The notes under the pieces are model-generated. The model was not told the origin of the DNA and ran no database searches. It saw only the letters and a list, made by a program, of their open reading frames with translations. Positions 45,240-53,226 of a stretch of 64,000 nucleotides of DNA are shown here, one piece after another. Origin of the DNA: Streptomyces sp. GESEQ-4 (GTDB lineage: Bacteria; Actinomycetota; Actinomycetes; Streptomycetales; Streptomycetaceae); NCBI RefSeq assembly GCF_017948455.1, contig NZ_JAFFSU010000010.1, forward strand, positions 1 through 64,000, given 5' to 3'. Position numbers and translations under genes: made by a program. The first letter of the stretch is position 1. Each line of letters starts with the position of its first letter.

Positions 45240-45881
45240 TCACGCTCCCGTGGGGTCCTCGCCGCGGTCCAACGCCTTCCACAGGTCCTCAGGACGATCC
45301 GGGTCGACGACAGGGGCCTTACGACGCGGCCGAGGCGCCCCGGACCGCTCGTACCGACCGGACATCGCAGGCCACAGCCGCCCATAGCGCAGGGCGAGCA
45401 GTCCGGCGAGCAGAATCAGGACACCGCCGACCGCCGCCACGTACGGCCACGCGGTGTGGGTGAGCGCGTCGACCCCCGCGGCGGTGTCCCCGGTGGTCTC
45501 CGCGGCCTTCTCATCGAGCGCGGAGCTGTCGGACGCGCCGAACACGGCCGCCACGACGATCCCGGCGCCGGACAGCGCGAGCAGCGCGGAGACCAGCAGC
45601 CGCCCGGACTTGCGGACGGCGAAGACGGCGACGAGCGCGGCGAGGCCCACTATGGCGAGGGCCGCGGGCACGCCCGTGACGTCGCTGCCCTTCGCGGTCA
45701 GCGGGAAGGAGCCGCCGGCCACGGTCGCGGTGCCCTCCGACCACTGCTGGCGGGTGGCCAGCAGCGCCACGGCCGCGCCGAGCGCGCCGGCGAGCAGGGC
45801 GACGGCGAGGCTGAGGCGGCCCGCCCGGGCGGGTCCTGCGGCTTCGGAACGGGGGTGAGGAACAGCAGTCACGTACTCCAC
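45240..45881 (-). CDS. Trp-region conserved membrane protein (TIGR02234 type)
   Basis: 213 aa with four hydrophobic segments: two N-terminal helices (RLSLAVALLAGALGAAVALLA, then GVPAALAIVGLAALVAVFAVR), one at SALLALSGAGIVVAAVFGA and one at YVAAVGGVLILLAGLLAL, followed by a basic cytosolic tail. Conserved RQQW and AWPYVA segments fit the family. Members occur next to trpE in actinobacteria; the role is unknown. Start GTG 45881 is used; GTG 45872 is also possible. It follows trpE by 52 bases. Confidence 0.83.
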   Translation of the reverse strand: MEYVTAVPHPRSEAAGPARAGRLSLAVALLAGALGAAVALLATRQQWSEGTATVAGGSFPLTAKGSDVTGVPAALAIVGLAALVAVFAVRKSGRLLVSALLALSGAGIVVAAVFGASDSSALDEKAAETTGDTAAGVDALTHTAWPYVAAVGGVLILLAGLLALRYGRLWPAMSGRYERSGAPRPRRKAPVVDPDRPEDLWKALDRGEDPTGA

Positions 45882-45933
45882 TATCGCGCGAACCCCGGGC
45901 GAACCGTCACCCGGGGTTCACGTGAGAACCGTC

Positions 45934-47412
45934 CTACTTTCCGAGCCGGTTCGCCGTGTGCACCGCGCGCAGCACCGCCGCCGCCTTGTTGCGGCACTCG
46001 GTGTCCTCGGCGACCGGGTCGGAGTCGGCGACGATGCCCGCGCCGGCCTGGACGTAGGCGGTGCCGTCGCGCAGGAGTGCCGTACGGATGGCGATGGCGG
46101 TGTCGGAGTCGCCGGCGAAGTCGAGGTAGCCGACGCAGCCGCCGTACAACCCCCGCCGGGACGGCTCGAGTTCGTCGATGATCTGCATCGCGCGGGGCTT
46201 GGGGGCGCCGGAGAGGGTGCCGGCCGGGAAGCAGGCGGTGAGGACGTCGAAGGCGGTGCGGCCCGCGGCGACCCGGCCGGTGACCGTCGAGACGATGTGC
46301 ATCACGTGCGAGTAGCGCTCGATGGACATGAAGTCCACGACCTCCACCGAGCCGGGTTCGCAGACCCGCCCGAGGTCGTTGCGCCCGAGGTCGACGAGCA
46401 TCAGGTGCTCGGCGCGCTCCTTGGGGTCGGCGAGCAGTTCGTCGGCGAGGGCCTGGTCCTCCTGCGGGGTGGCCCCGCGCCACCGGGTGCCGGCGATGGG
46501 GTGGACCATGGCCCGCCCGTCCTCGACCTTGACGAGCGCTTCGGGGGACGAGCCGACGACGTCGAAGCCCTCGAAGCGGAACAGGTACATGTACGGGGAG
46601 GGGTTGGTCGCCCGCAGCACCCGGTAGACGTCCAACGCGCTGGCCGTGCACGGCGTTTCGAAGCGCTGGGAGGGGACCACCTGGAAGGCCTCGCCGGCCC
46701 GGATGCGCTCCTTGATGTCCTCGACGGCGTCCTGGAAGTCGGGGCCGCCCCAGAGTGCCGTGTACTCGGGGAGTTCGGAGGGCGGGAGCACGGCGGGCGG
46801 CTGGGCGACCGCGCGCGTGAGGTCGGCCTCCATGGCGTCGAGGCGGGCGACCGCGTCGGCGTGGGCCTCGTCGACGCCGGTGTCGAGGTCGTTGTGGTTG
46901 ATCGCGTTGGCGATCAGCAGGACGGAGCCCTCCCAGTGGTCCATGACGGCGAGGTCGCTGGTGAGGAGCATGGTCAGCTCGGGCAGCTTGAGGTCGTCCC
47001 GCTCGCCGGGGCCGATCTTCTCCAGGCGGCGCACGATGTCGTAGCCGAGGTAGCCGACCATGCCGCCGGTGAAGGGCGGCATGCCCTCCTGGTGCGGGGT
47101 GTGCAGGGCCTCGATGGTGGCGCGCAGGGCGGCGAGGGGGTCGCCGCCGGTGGGGACGCCGACGGGCGGGGTGCCGAGCCAGTGAGCCTGGCCGTCCCGC
47201 TCGGTGAGCGTCGCGGCGGAACGCACGCCGACGAAGGAGTAGCGGGACCAGGAGCGGCCGTTCTCCGCGGACTCCAGCAGGAAGGTGCCGGGGCGCTCGG
47301 CGGCGAGCTTGCGGTAGAGCGCGACCGGGGTGTCGCCGTCGGCGAGGAGCTTGCGGGTGACGGGGATGACTCGCCGGTCGGTGGCCAGCTTGCGGAACGT
47401 CTCGAGGTCCAT
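45934..47412 (-). CDS. trpE: Anthranilate synthase component I
   Basis: 492 aa. Makes anthranilate from chorismate and ammonia supplied by a glutaminase partner not encoded here. The tryptophan feedback motif is intact (FLLESAENGRSWSRYSFVG near residue 45). The chorismate-binding domain has RFEGFDVVGSSPEALV, IAGTRWRGATPQED, DLGRNDLGRVCEPGSVEV and HIVSTVTGRVAAGRTAFDVLTACFPAGTLSGAPKPRAM. It begins 11 bases after the hisI stop and is probably cotranscribed with it, linking the two pathways. Confidence 0.97.
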   Translation of the reverse strand: MDLETFRKLATDRRVIPVTRKLLADGDTPVALYRKLAAERPGTFLLESAENGRSWSRYSFVGVRSAATLTERDGQAHWLGTPPVGVPTGGDPLAALRATIEALHTPHQEGMPPFTGGMVGYLGYDIVRRLEKIGPGERDDLKLPELTMLLTSDLAVMDHWEGSVLLIANAINHNDLDTGVDEAHADAVARLDAMEADLTRAVAQPPAVLPPSELPEYTALWGGPDFQDAVEDIKERIRAGEAFQVVPSQRFETPCTASALDVYRVLRATNPSPYMYLFRFEGFDVVGSSPEALVKVEDGRAMVHPIAGTRWRGATPQEDQALADELLADPKERAEHLMLVDLGRNDLGRVCEPGSVEVVDFMSIERYSHVMHIVSTVTGRVAAGRTAFDVLTACFPAGTLSGAPKPRAMQIIDELEPSRRGLYGGCVGYLDFAGDSDTAIAIRTALLRDGTAYVQAGAGIVADSDPVAEDTECRNKAAAVLRAVHTANRLGK

Positions 47413-47423
47413 GGCGGCTGACC

Positions 47424-47822
47424 TTACTGATGCGGGGCGGACGGGCCGGAGTCGGCGCCGTCCTTGAGCAGGACGTCGGCGTCGAAGCAGGTGCGGGCGC
47501 CGGTGTGGCAGGCGGCGCCGACCTGGTCGACCCTGACCAGCACGGTGTCGGCGTCGCAGTCGAGGGCGACGGACTTGACGTGCTGGAAGTGGCCGGAGGT
47601 GTCGCCCTTGACCCAGTACTCCTGGCGGCTGCGCGACCAGTAGGTGCAGCGGCCGGTGGTGAGCGTCCGATGCAGCGCCTCGTCGTCCATCCAGCCGAGC
47701 ATCAGCACCTCACCGGTGTCGTACTGCTGGGCGATGGCGGGCAGGAGTCCGTCGGCGCTGCGCTTGAGCCGCGCGGCGATCTCCGGGTCGAGGCGGCTGG
47801 ACTGCCGGGGCGAGCTGGTCAT
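47424..47822 (-). CDS. hisI: Phosphoribosyl-AMP cyclohydrolase
   Basis: 132 aa, cyclohydrolase domain only, without the PRA-PH (HisE) fusion. Zinc-binding cysteines and metal ligands are in ALDCDADTVLVRVDQVGAACHTGARTCF; the core motif is QQYDTGEVLMLGWMDDEAL. Start 47822 (MTSSPRQS) is used; an ATG three codons earlier is possible. It is split from the main his operon and placed directly ahead of trpE, the usual Streptomyces layout. Confidence 0.95.
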   Translation of the reverse strand: MTSSPRQSSRLDPEIAARLKRSADGLLPAIAQQYDTGEVLMLGWMDDEALHRTLTTGRCTYWSRSRQEYWVKGDTSGHFQHVKSVALDCDADTVLVRVDQVGAACHTGARTCFDADVLLKDGADSGPSAPHQ

Positions 47823-47932
47823 GCCGACCATTGTGCCGCGCGGCACTGACAGTCCTGATGGAGTGTCCAGTACCCGGACCGTACAGGTGCTGTCCATTGG
47901 GCGGACCCGGTGCGTGGTCGTACGCTGACTGC

Positions 47933-48568
47933 ATGTCGACTTTCGCCAAGCGTGAACGACTTCTCCTGGCCGACCTCCTGGAGGCCGAGGGCCCCGACGC
48001 CCCCACCCTCTGCGAGGGCTGGCGGACCCGTGACCTCGCCGCGCACGTGGTGGTGCGCGAGCGTCGCCCCGATGCCGCCGGCGGCATCCTCATCAAGCAG
48101 CTGGCGCCGCGCCTGGAGCGGGTGATGGCGGAGTTCACCGCCAAGCCGTACGAGGAGCTGATCCAGCTGATCCGCACCGGCCCGCCGCGCTTCTCGCCGT
48201 TCGCGCTCAAGCAGCTCGACGAGATGTCCAACACGATCGAGTACTACGTCCACACCGAGGACGTACGCCGCGCCCAGCCCGACTGGACCCCGCGCGAGCT
48301 CGACCCCGTCTTCCAGGACGCCCTCTGGTCCCGCCTGGAGCGCTCCGCCCGCCTGATGGGCCGCGGCGTCCCGACCGGCCTCGTCCTGCGCCGCCCCGAC
48401 GGCCAGACAGCGGTCGCCCACCGCGGCACCCCGGTCGTCACGGTGACCGGCGAGCCCTCGGAACTGCTGCTCTTCGCGTACGGCCGGCAGAACGCCGCCA
48501 AGGTGGAGCTGGAGGGCGAGGAGGACGCGATCACCAAGCTGCACGAGACGAAGCAGCTGGGGATCTGA
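47933..48568 (+). CDS. TIGR03085-type metal-binding protein (DinB / maleylpyruvate-isomerase fold)
   Basis: 211 aa. An N-terminal four-helix bundle of the DinB/MDMPI type with predicted metal ligands in WRTRDLAAHVVVRE and in YYVHTEDVRRAQPDW, as in TIGR03085 proteins. This superfamily includes mycothiol-dependent enzymes, so a thiol-transfer role is possible but unproven. It is divergent from hisI, and convergent with the MFS gene, leaving only four bases between stops. Confidence 0.83.
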   Translation: MSTFAKRERLLLADLLEAEGPDAPTLCEGWRTRDLAAHVVVRERRPDAAGGILIKQLAPRLERVMAEFTAKPYEELIQLIRTGPPRFSPFALKQLDEMSNTIEYYVHTEDVRRAQPDWTPRELDPVFQDALWSRLERSARLMGRGVPTGLVLRRPDGQTAVAHRGTPVVTVTGEPSELLLFAYGRQNAAKVELEGEEDAITKLHETKQLGI

Positions 48569-48572
48569 GGGA

Positions 48573-49817
48573 TCACTTGGGGAGCTCTGCGCGGCGCAGT
48601 GAGCCCGCGCAGAGCGCGATGACGCCACCCAGGGCACTGACCACGGCGCCCACCACGAAGACCGGTCCGGTGCCCCACAGCTCGGCCGCCCAGCCGACCA
48701 CCGGGAATGTGAGCGGCGCGACGCCGAAGCCGACGAGCGTGGAGGCGGCGGTGACCCGGCCGACGTAGGCCGGGCCGGCCGCGGCCTGTGTCAGCGCCCC
48801 GTACAAGGCCCCGGAGAGCCCGAGGGACAGGCCTATGAGCAGGGCCACCCCGACCGCGCCCGGGACGGACGTCACCTGCGCCAGCGCCCCGATCGCCGCG
48901 GCCCCGAGGAGGCTCGTCACCGCGGCCACGGCTCCGGCCCGGGGCACCCGGCCGCGCCAGGTGAGCAGGAACGAGGCCGCGCCGGCGCCGGTCCCGAAGC
49001 CGGCCAGCACCCAGCCCATGCCGGACGAGCCCCAGCCGCGCTCCTGCGCGAGGAGGGTCAGGCCGAGGTTCATCGGGCCGACGAAGCCGAGGTCGGTGAG
49101 GGCCGCGGCGATCACCAGCGGGCGCAGCACCGCGTTCCGCCGGATGTGGCGCAGCCCGTCCCGCAGCTCGGCCAGGACCGCGCCCCGGGGCGACGCGTCG
49201 TCCGGCGGCAGCGTGCCGACCCGGACCGCCAGCAGCAGCGGCAGGGACACCCCGACGAGCAGCGCGGCGAGCCCGAACGCGCCCGCCGTACCGCCGACGG
49301 CGACACCGAGGCCGCCCAGTGGTCCGCCTAGGACGTTCGCGAGCCGGGTGGCGAGGCCGCGCATGCCCTGGACGCGGGCGAGCTGGCCGCGTCCGGTGAT
49401 CCGCGCGGGCAGGGCGCCGGCGGCGGGCAGGAACACGGCGTCGACGACACCGAAGAGCACGGCCACCGCACCCAGCACCCACAGCCCCGGGCTGGTGGCG
49501 AGGAGCAGGACGGCCGCGGTCAGCACAAGGGCGGCGCGCGCGGCAGTGCTGGCGAGCACGGTCCGGCGCGGCCCATAACGGTCGGCCACCACTCCCCCGC
49601 CGAGCATCAACAGGGCACGCGGCAGCGCACTGGCCGCCGTGACCAGTCCGGCCTGGGCGGGCGTGCCGGACTGGACGGCGGCCCAGGACAGGGCGATGAA
49701 GTAGACGTTGTCGCCGACCGCGGACGAGACGTACGCACCGAGCCATCGCAGGACGTTGGGGTCACGGTGAGCCGATCTCTCCTTCAGGCCGCCCCCGGGC
49801 ACGAGCGTGCTGGTCAC
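48573..49817 (-). CDS. MFS transporter (drug-efflux type)
   Basis: 414 aa with about twelve hydrophobic segments. The MFS loop 2-3 motif is recognisable in GGVVADRYGPRRTVL and the central loop is at LLAVRVGTLPPDDASPRG. The layout resembles MFS_3 efflux proteins. Start GTG 49817 (MTSTLVPGGG) has AGAGGA about eleven bases upstream. It follows the ArsR-type regulator by 43 bases on the same strand, so the regulator and pump form one unit. The substrate is unknown. Confidence 0.88.
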   Translation of the reverse strand: MTSTLVPGGGLKERSAHRDPNVLRWLGAYVSSAVGDNVYFIALSWAAVQSGTPAQAGLVTAASALPRALLMLGGGVVADRYGPRRTVLASTAARAALVLTAAVLLLATSPGLWVLGAVAVLFGVVDAVFLPAAGALPARITGRGQLARVQGMRGLATRLANVLGGPLGGLGVAVGGTAGAFGLAALLVGVSLPLLLAVRVGTLPPDDASPRGAVLAELRDGLRHIRRNAVLRPLVIAAALTDLGFVGPMNLGLTLLAQERGWGSSGMGWVLAGFGTGAGAASFLLTWRGRVPRAGAVAAVTSLLGAAAIGALAQVTSVPGAVGVALLIGLSLGLSGALYGALTQAAAGPAYVGRVTAASTLVGFGVAPLTFPVVGWAAELWGTGPVFVVGAVVSALGGVIALCAGSLRRAELPK

Positions 49818-49860
49818 GGCGGACCGTCCTCTCAGATAGGGACTCTCAGGTACCGGGCTC

Positions 49861-50445
49861 TCAGGTACGGAAAGGGAAGCCGTACGTGTGCACCGCGACG
49901 TTCTCGCGGCCCTCGGTGTCGCCCGCGGCAACGGCGGCCCGGCCGCGCTCCTCGTACCTGCGGACCAGGGCGTACATCTCCTTGGACAGCGTGGAGAGTT
50001 CGTCGGGGGTGAGCCTGAGCAGCCACTCGGAGGAGTCGGACGCCGTCGTCCACGCGTCGCTCCAGTGGGCCCGCTCGTCGAGGTAGCGGCGGTACATGTC
50101 GGCGCGCTGCTCGAAGAAGAGGCGGCTCGCCGCTGTGTGCGCGGCGGCCTTCTCCGGGGCGTCCCTGAAGTCCTCGTCGTGGATGGACACCCCTTCGGAG
50201 GCAGGCTGCCACCAGCGCTCCCGACCGTCCGCGCTCTGCGCCTCCGACTCCTCGATCAGCCCGTGTTCGGCGAGTTTGCGCAGGTGGTAGCTGACCAGAG
50301 AGACGGCCTCGTCCACCTGGTCGGCGAGCTGGGACGCGGTCGCCGAACGCGCGATGATCAGGCACCGGTACAGCTGGGCCCGTAGCGGATGCGCGAGCGC
50401 CTTGAGGGTGCCCACGTCCTTGATGCGCCTCTCCCTGTCCGTCAT
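49861..50445 (-). CDS. ArsR-type winged-helix transcriptional regulator
   Basis: 194 aa. The N-terminal winged helix (LKALAHPLRAQLYRCLIIA, SATASQLADQVDEAVSLVSYHLRKLAEHGLIEES) is of the ArsR/HTH_20 class. The C-terminal half is helical and lacks an ArsR metal box, so it probably senses an organic ligand. Start 50445 (MTDRERRIKDV) follows a 54-bp near-perfect palindrome that spans its promoter region. Autoregulation together with the downstream MFS pump is likely. Confidence 0.87.
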   Translation of the reverse strand: MTDRERRIKDVGTLKALAHPLRAQLYRCLIIARSATASQLADQVDEAVSLVSYHLRKLAEHGLIEESEAQSADGRERWWQPASEGVSIHDEDFRDAPEKAAAHTAASRLFFEQRADMYRRYLDERAHWSDAWTTASDSSEWLLRLTPDELSTLSKEMYALVRRYEERGRAAVAAGDTEGRENVAVHTYGFPFRT

Positions 50446-50457
50446 GCCCCTCACGCT

Positions 50458-50511
50458 AGATAGGAAAGAAAAGTTGCACAACATATTTTGCGCAACTTCC
50501 CTTTCCTATCT
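50458..50511. promoter_or_regulatory. 54-bp palindrome, probable operator for the regulator/MFS unit
   Basis: AGATAGGAAAG-AAA-AGTTGC on the left is mirrored by GCAACT-TCC-CTTTCCTATCT on the right, 17 of 19 core pairs matching, with an inner TTGCACAA/TTTGCGCAA pairing. It is unusually AT-rich for this genome and ends 13 bases before the regulator start. It could hold two or more operator sites and the -10/-35 region. Confidence 0.7.
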
Positions 50512-50522
50512 CTCCATGAGAA

Positions 50523-50548
50523 AGCCCCGGCCGGGACCGACCGGGGCT
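50523..50548 (-). terminator. Intrinsic terminator after hisF
   Basis: AGCCCCGG (50523-50530) pairs with CCGGGGCT (50541-50548). On the minus strand the stem is extended by CGGTCGG/CGGCCGG-type pairing and followed by TTTCTC. It ends the his operon ten bases beyond the hisF stop. Confidence 0.85.
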
Positions 50549-50557
50549 CAGCTCCCG

Positions 50558-51313
50558 CTAGCGGACGGGGTGCCCCGCCCCCCGCAACGTCTCCTTCACC
50601 TCACCGATCCGCAGGTCGCCGAAGTGGAAGACGGACGCCGCGAGGACCGCGTCCGCGCCCGCCTCGATGGCCGGTGGGAAGTGGGCTAGCCGGCCCGCGC
50701 CGCCGGAGGCGATGAGGGGGACGGTCACGTGTTTGCGGACGGCCTCGATCATCTCGATGTCGTAGCCGTCCTTCGTGCCGTCCGCGTCCATCGAGTTGAG
50801 CAGGATCTCGCCGGCGCCCAGCTCGGCGGCCCGGTGCGCCCACTCGATCGCGTCGATGCCGGTGCCCTTGCGGCCGCCGTGGGTGGTGACCTCGAAGGTG
50901 CCTTCGGGAGTGCGGCGCGCGTCCACCGACAGGACCAGCACCTGCCGGCCGAACCGCTCCGCGATCTCGCGGATCAGGTCAGGACGGGCGATGGCCGCCG
51001 TGTTGACGCCCACCTTGTCCGCGCCCGCCCGCAGCAGCTTGTCCACATCCTCGGCCGTGCGGACGCCGCCGCCGACCGTGAGCGGGATGAACACCTGCTC
51101 GGCGGTGCGGCGCACCACGTCGTACGTCGTCTCGCGGTTGCCGGACGACGCGGTGATGTCCAGGAAGGTCAGTTCGTCGGCGCCCTCGGCGTCGTACACC
51201 TTGGCCATCTCGACGGGGTCGCCCGCGTCGCGCAGGTTCTGGAAGTTGACGCCCTTGACGACCCGGCCGTTGTCCACGTCCAGGCAGGGGATGACTCGTA
51301 CGGCCAGGGTCAT
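50558..51313 (-). CDS. hisF: Imidazole glycerol phosphate synthase, cyclase subunit
   Basis: 251-aa TIM barrel. MTLAVRVIPCLDVDNGRVVKGVNF at the N-terminus carries the catalytic Asp, and LTVGGGVRTAEDVDKLLRAGADKVGVNTAA and LIASGGAGRLAHF the phosphate sites. Its partner HisH is encoded two genes upstream. It overlaps the RidA-type gene by four bases (ATGA). It is the last gene of the his operon. Confidence 0.97.
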   Translation of the reverse strand: MTLAVRVIPCLDVDNGRVVKGVNFQNLRDAGDPVEMAKVYDAEGADELTFLDITASSGNRETTYDVVRRTAEQVFIPLTVGGGVRTAEDVDKLLRAGADKVGVNTAAIARPDLIREIAERFGRQVLVLSVDARRTPEGTFEVTTHGGRKGTGIDAIEWAHRAAELGAGEILLNSMDADGTKDGYDIEMIEAVRKHVTVPLIASGGAGRLAHFPPAIEAGADAVLAASVFHFGDLRIGEVKETLRGAGHPVR

Positions 51314-51705
51314 GCGGATGCTCCTCGGAACGCCTCCACCTCGACCTCGACGACCAGGCTGGGGTCCACGAAGCCGGAGACGATGATCATGGATGCTGCG
51401 GGCCGGACGGAGTCGAACAGCTCCTTGTGAGCACGTCCGATGTCGTCCACGTCCCGGGCGTGGGTGATGTACATACGCGTGCGTACGACGTCGTCCCGGC
51501 CGAGACCCAGCTCCCCCAGCGCCGCGAACGCGACCTCGAAGGCGTTGACCGTCTGCTCGTACGGACCGCCGCCGGCGATCTCACCGTCCACTATGGACGT
51601 GCAACCGGACACCAGCACCAAGCCGTTCGGCAGCTCCACCGCGCGGGAGTAGCCGAAGGTCTCCTCCCAGGGCGCACCGGTCGTGACACGCCGTAGGTCG
51701 CTCAC
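51310..51705 (-). CDS. RidA-family protein (enamine/imine deaminase type)
   Basis: 131 aa. The RidA fold is indicated by GYSRAVELPNGLVLVSGCTS, EQTVNAFEVAFAALGELGLGRDDVVRTRMYITHARDVDDIG and the C-terminal MIIVSGFVDPSLVVEVEVEAF. The usual catalytic Arg of RidA is matched by the Arg of VRTRMYI. Such proteins hydrolyse reactive enamine or imine intermediates. It is placed between hisA and hisF with four-base overlaps on both sides, which suggests it protects histidine-pathway chemistry; this is inference. Confidence 0.87.
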   Translation of the reverse strand: MSDLRRVTTGAPWEETFGYSRAVELPNGLVLVSGCTSIVDGEIAGGGPYEQTVNAFEVAFAALGELGLGRDDVVRTRMYITHARDVDDIGRAHKELFDSVRPAASMIIVSGFVDPSLVVEVEVEAFRGASA

Positions 51706-52427
51706 TGGGCTACCGCCTCCAAGGCCTCTTCCAAGGTGAACGCCTTCGCGTACAGGGCCTTCCCTACGATCGAGCCCTCCACGCCCAGCGGTACGAGCTC
51801 GGCGATGGCCCGCAGGTCGTCCAGCGAGGACACGCCGCCGGAGGCCACGACCGGGCGGTCGGTCGCCGCGCAGACGTTCTTCAGCAGCTCCAGGTTCGGG
51901 CCCTGCAGCGTGCCGTCCTTCGCGATGTCGGTGACCACGTACCGCGCGCAGCCCTCCGTGTTGAGGCGCTCCAGCGTCTCGTAGAGGTCGCCGCCGTCGC
52001 GGGTCCAGCCGCGCCCGCGGAGCGTGGTGCCCCGTACGTCCAGACCCACCGCGATCTTGTCGCCGTGCTCAGCGATGACCTTGGCGACCCACTCCGGGGT
52101 CTCCAGGGCGGCCGTCCCCAGATTCACCCGGGTGCAGCCCGTGGCCAGGGCGGCGGCGAGGGAGGCGTCGTCCCGGATGCCGCCGGACAGCTCGACCTTG
52201 ATATCCATCGCCTTCGTGACCTCGGCGATCAGCGCGCGGTTGTCGCCGGTGCCGAACGCGGCGTCCAGGTCGACCAGGTGCAGCCATTCGGCGCCCGCCC
52301 GCTGCCAGGCGAGGGCGGCCTCCAGGGGGGAGCCGTACGACGTCTCTGTCCCGGACTCTCCATGCACGAGGCGGACGGCCTGGCCGTCGCGGACGTCGAC
52401 GGCGGGGAGGAGTTCGAGCTTGCTCAC
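51702..52427 (-). CDS. priA: Bifunctional HisA/TrpF isomerase (PriA)
   Basis: 241-aa TIM barrel. LLPAVDVRDGQAVRLVHGESGTETSYGSPLEAAL holds the catalytic Asp, with IKVELSGGIRDDASLAAALATGCTRVNLGTAAL and VASGGVSSLDDLRAI for phosphate. In Streptomyces and other actinobacteria PriA isomerises both ProFAR (histidine) and PRA (tryptophan). No separate trpF is seen among the trp genes here, which fits. It overlaps hisH and the RidA gene by four bases each. Confidence 0.93.
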   Translation of the reverse strand: MSKLELLPAVDVRDGQAVRLVHGESGTETSYGSPLEAALAWQRAGAEWLHLVDLDAAFGTGDNRALIAEVTKAMDIKVELSGGIRDDASLAAALATGCTRVNLGTAALETPEWVAKVIAEHGDKIAVGLDVRGTTLRGRGWTRDGGDLYETLERLNTEGCARYVVTDIAKDGTLQGPNLELLKNVCAATDRPVVASGGVSSLDDLRAIAELVPLGVEGSIVGKALYAKAFTLEEALEAVAQ

Positions 52428-53071
52428 AGTGTTCCGATCCAGTTGGTGAGGAGCTGGGCTCCGGCGTCGCCGGACTTCTCAGGGTGGAACTGCGTCGCCC
52501 ACAGGGCGCCGTTCTCCACGGCGGCCACAAAGGGCTTGCCGTGCGTCGACCAGGTCACCTTGGGGGCCGTCAGCGTCGGGTTGCGGACCTCGAGGCTCCA
52601 GTCGTGGACGGCGTACGAGTGCACGAAGTAGAAGCGCGCGTCCGCGTCCAGACCGGCGAACAGCTCGGAGCCGGGCGCCACGTCCACGGTGTTCCAGCCC
52701 ATGTGGGGCACGATGTCGGCCTGCAGCGGCTCGACCGAGCCGGGCCACTCGTCGAGGCCGCCGGTCTCGACGCCGTGCTCGATGCCGCGCGCGAACAGGA
52801 TCTGCATGCCGACGCAGATGCCCATGACGGGACGGCCGCCGGCCAGGCGACGGTCGACGATCCAGTCGCCGCGGGCCTCGGTCAGCCCCTTCATGCAGGC
52901 GGCGAAGGCCCCGACGCCGGGCACGAGGAGACCGTCGGCGTTCATGGCCTTGTCGTAGTCACGGGTGATCTCGACGTCGGCCCCCACACGCGCGAGGGCA
53001 CGCTCGGCCGACCTCACATTGCCGAAGCCGTAGTCGAAGACCACGACCTGCTTGGGCGCACTCAATTCCAC
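52424..53071 (-). CDS. hisH: Imidazole glycerol phosphate synthase, glutaminase subunit
   Basis: 215-aa class I glutamine amidotransferase: nucleophile Cys in PVMGICVGMQILF, catalytic His and Glu in WATQFHPEKSG. It supplies ammonia to HisF. Start GTG 53071 (VELSAPKQ) is used. GGAGGT touches that codon, and the TTG at 53065 is better spaced from it, so the first two residues are uncertain. It overlaps the preceding 54-aa gene by ten bases. Confidence 0.95.
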   Translation of the reverse strand: MELSAPKQVVVFDYGFGNVRSAERALARVGADVEITRDYDKAMNADGLLVPGVGAFAACMKGLTEARGDWIVDRRLAGGRPVMGICVGMQILFARGIEHGVETGGLDEWPGSVEPLQADIVPHMGWNTVDVAPGSELFAGLDADARFYFVHSYAVHDWSLEVRNPTLTAPKVTWSTHGKPFVAAVENGALWATQFHPEKSGDAGAQLLTNWIGTL

Positions 53072-53226
53072 ACCTCCAGCCGCATGACGCCCGCGACCAG
53101 ACACATCGCGGCGCCGATCGAGAGCAGCACGATGAGGCTCTTCGGCATCTCCTGCTTGGCGAAGGAGATGATCCCGCCGACCAGGAAGAGCCCGACGACG
53201 ATCAGGACGGTCGACAGCCCGTTCAC
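53062..53226 (-). CDS. 54-aa membrane protein embedded in the his operon
   Basis: GTG 53226 to TGA 53062. The product is two hydrophobic helices, roughly STVLIVVGLFLVGGIISF and SLIVLLSIGAAMCLVAGVM, separated by AKQEMPK, with a short end RLEVWN: a small hairpin membrane protein with the loop charged. The start overlaps the hisB stop as GTGA and the end overlaps hisH by ten bases. It is therefore placed exactly as a real operon member, not a chance frame. I do not recognise a function; a membrane role in a soluble pathway's operon is odd. Confidence 0.8.
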   Translation of the reverse strand: MNGLSTVLIVVGLFLVGGIISFAKQEMPKSLIVLLSIGAAMCLVAGVMRLEVWN

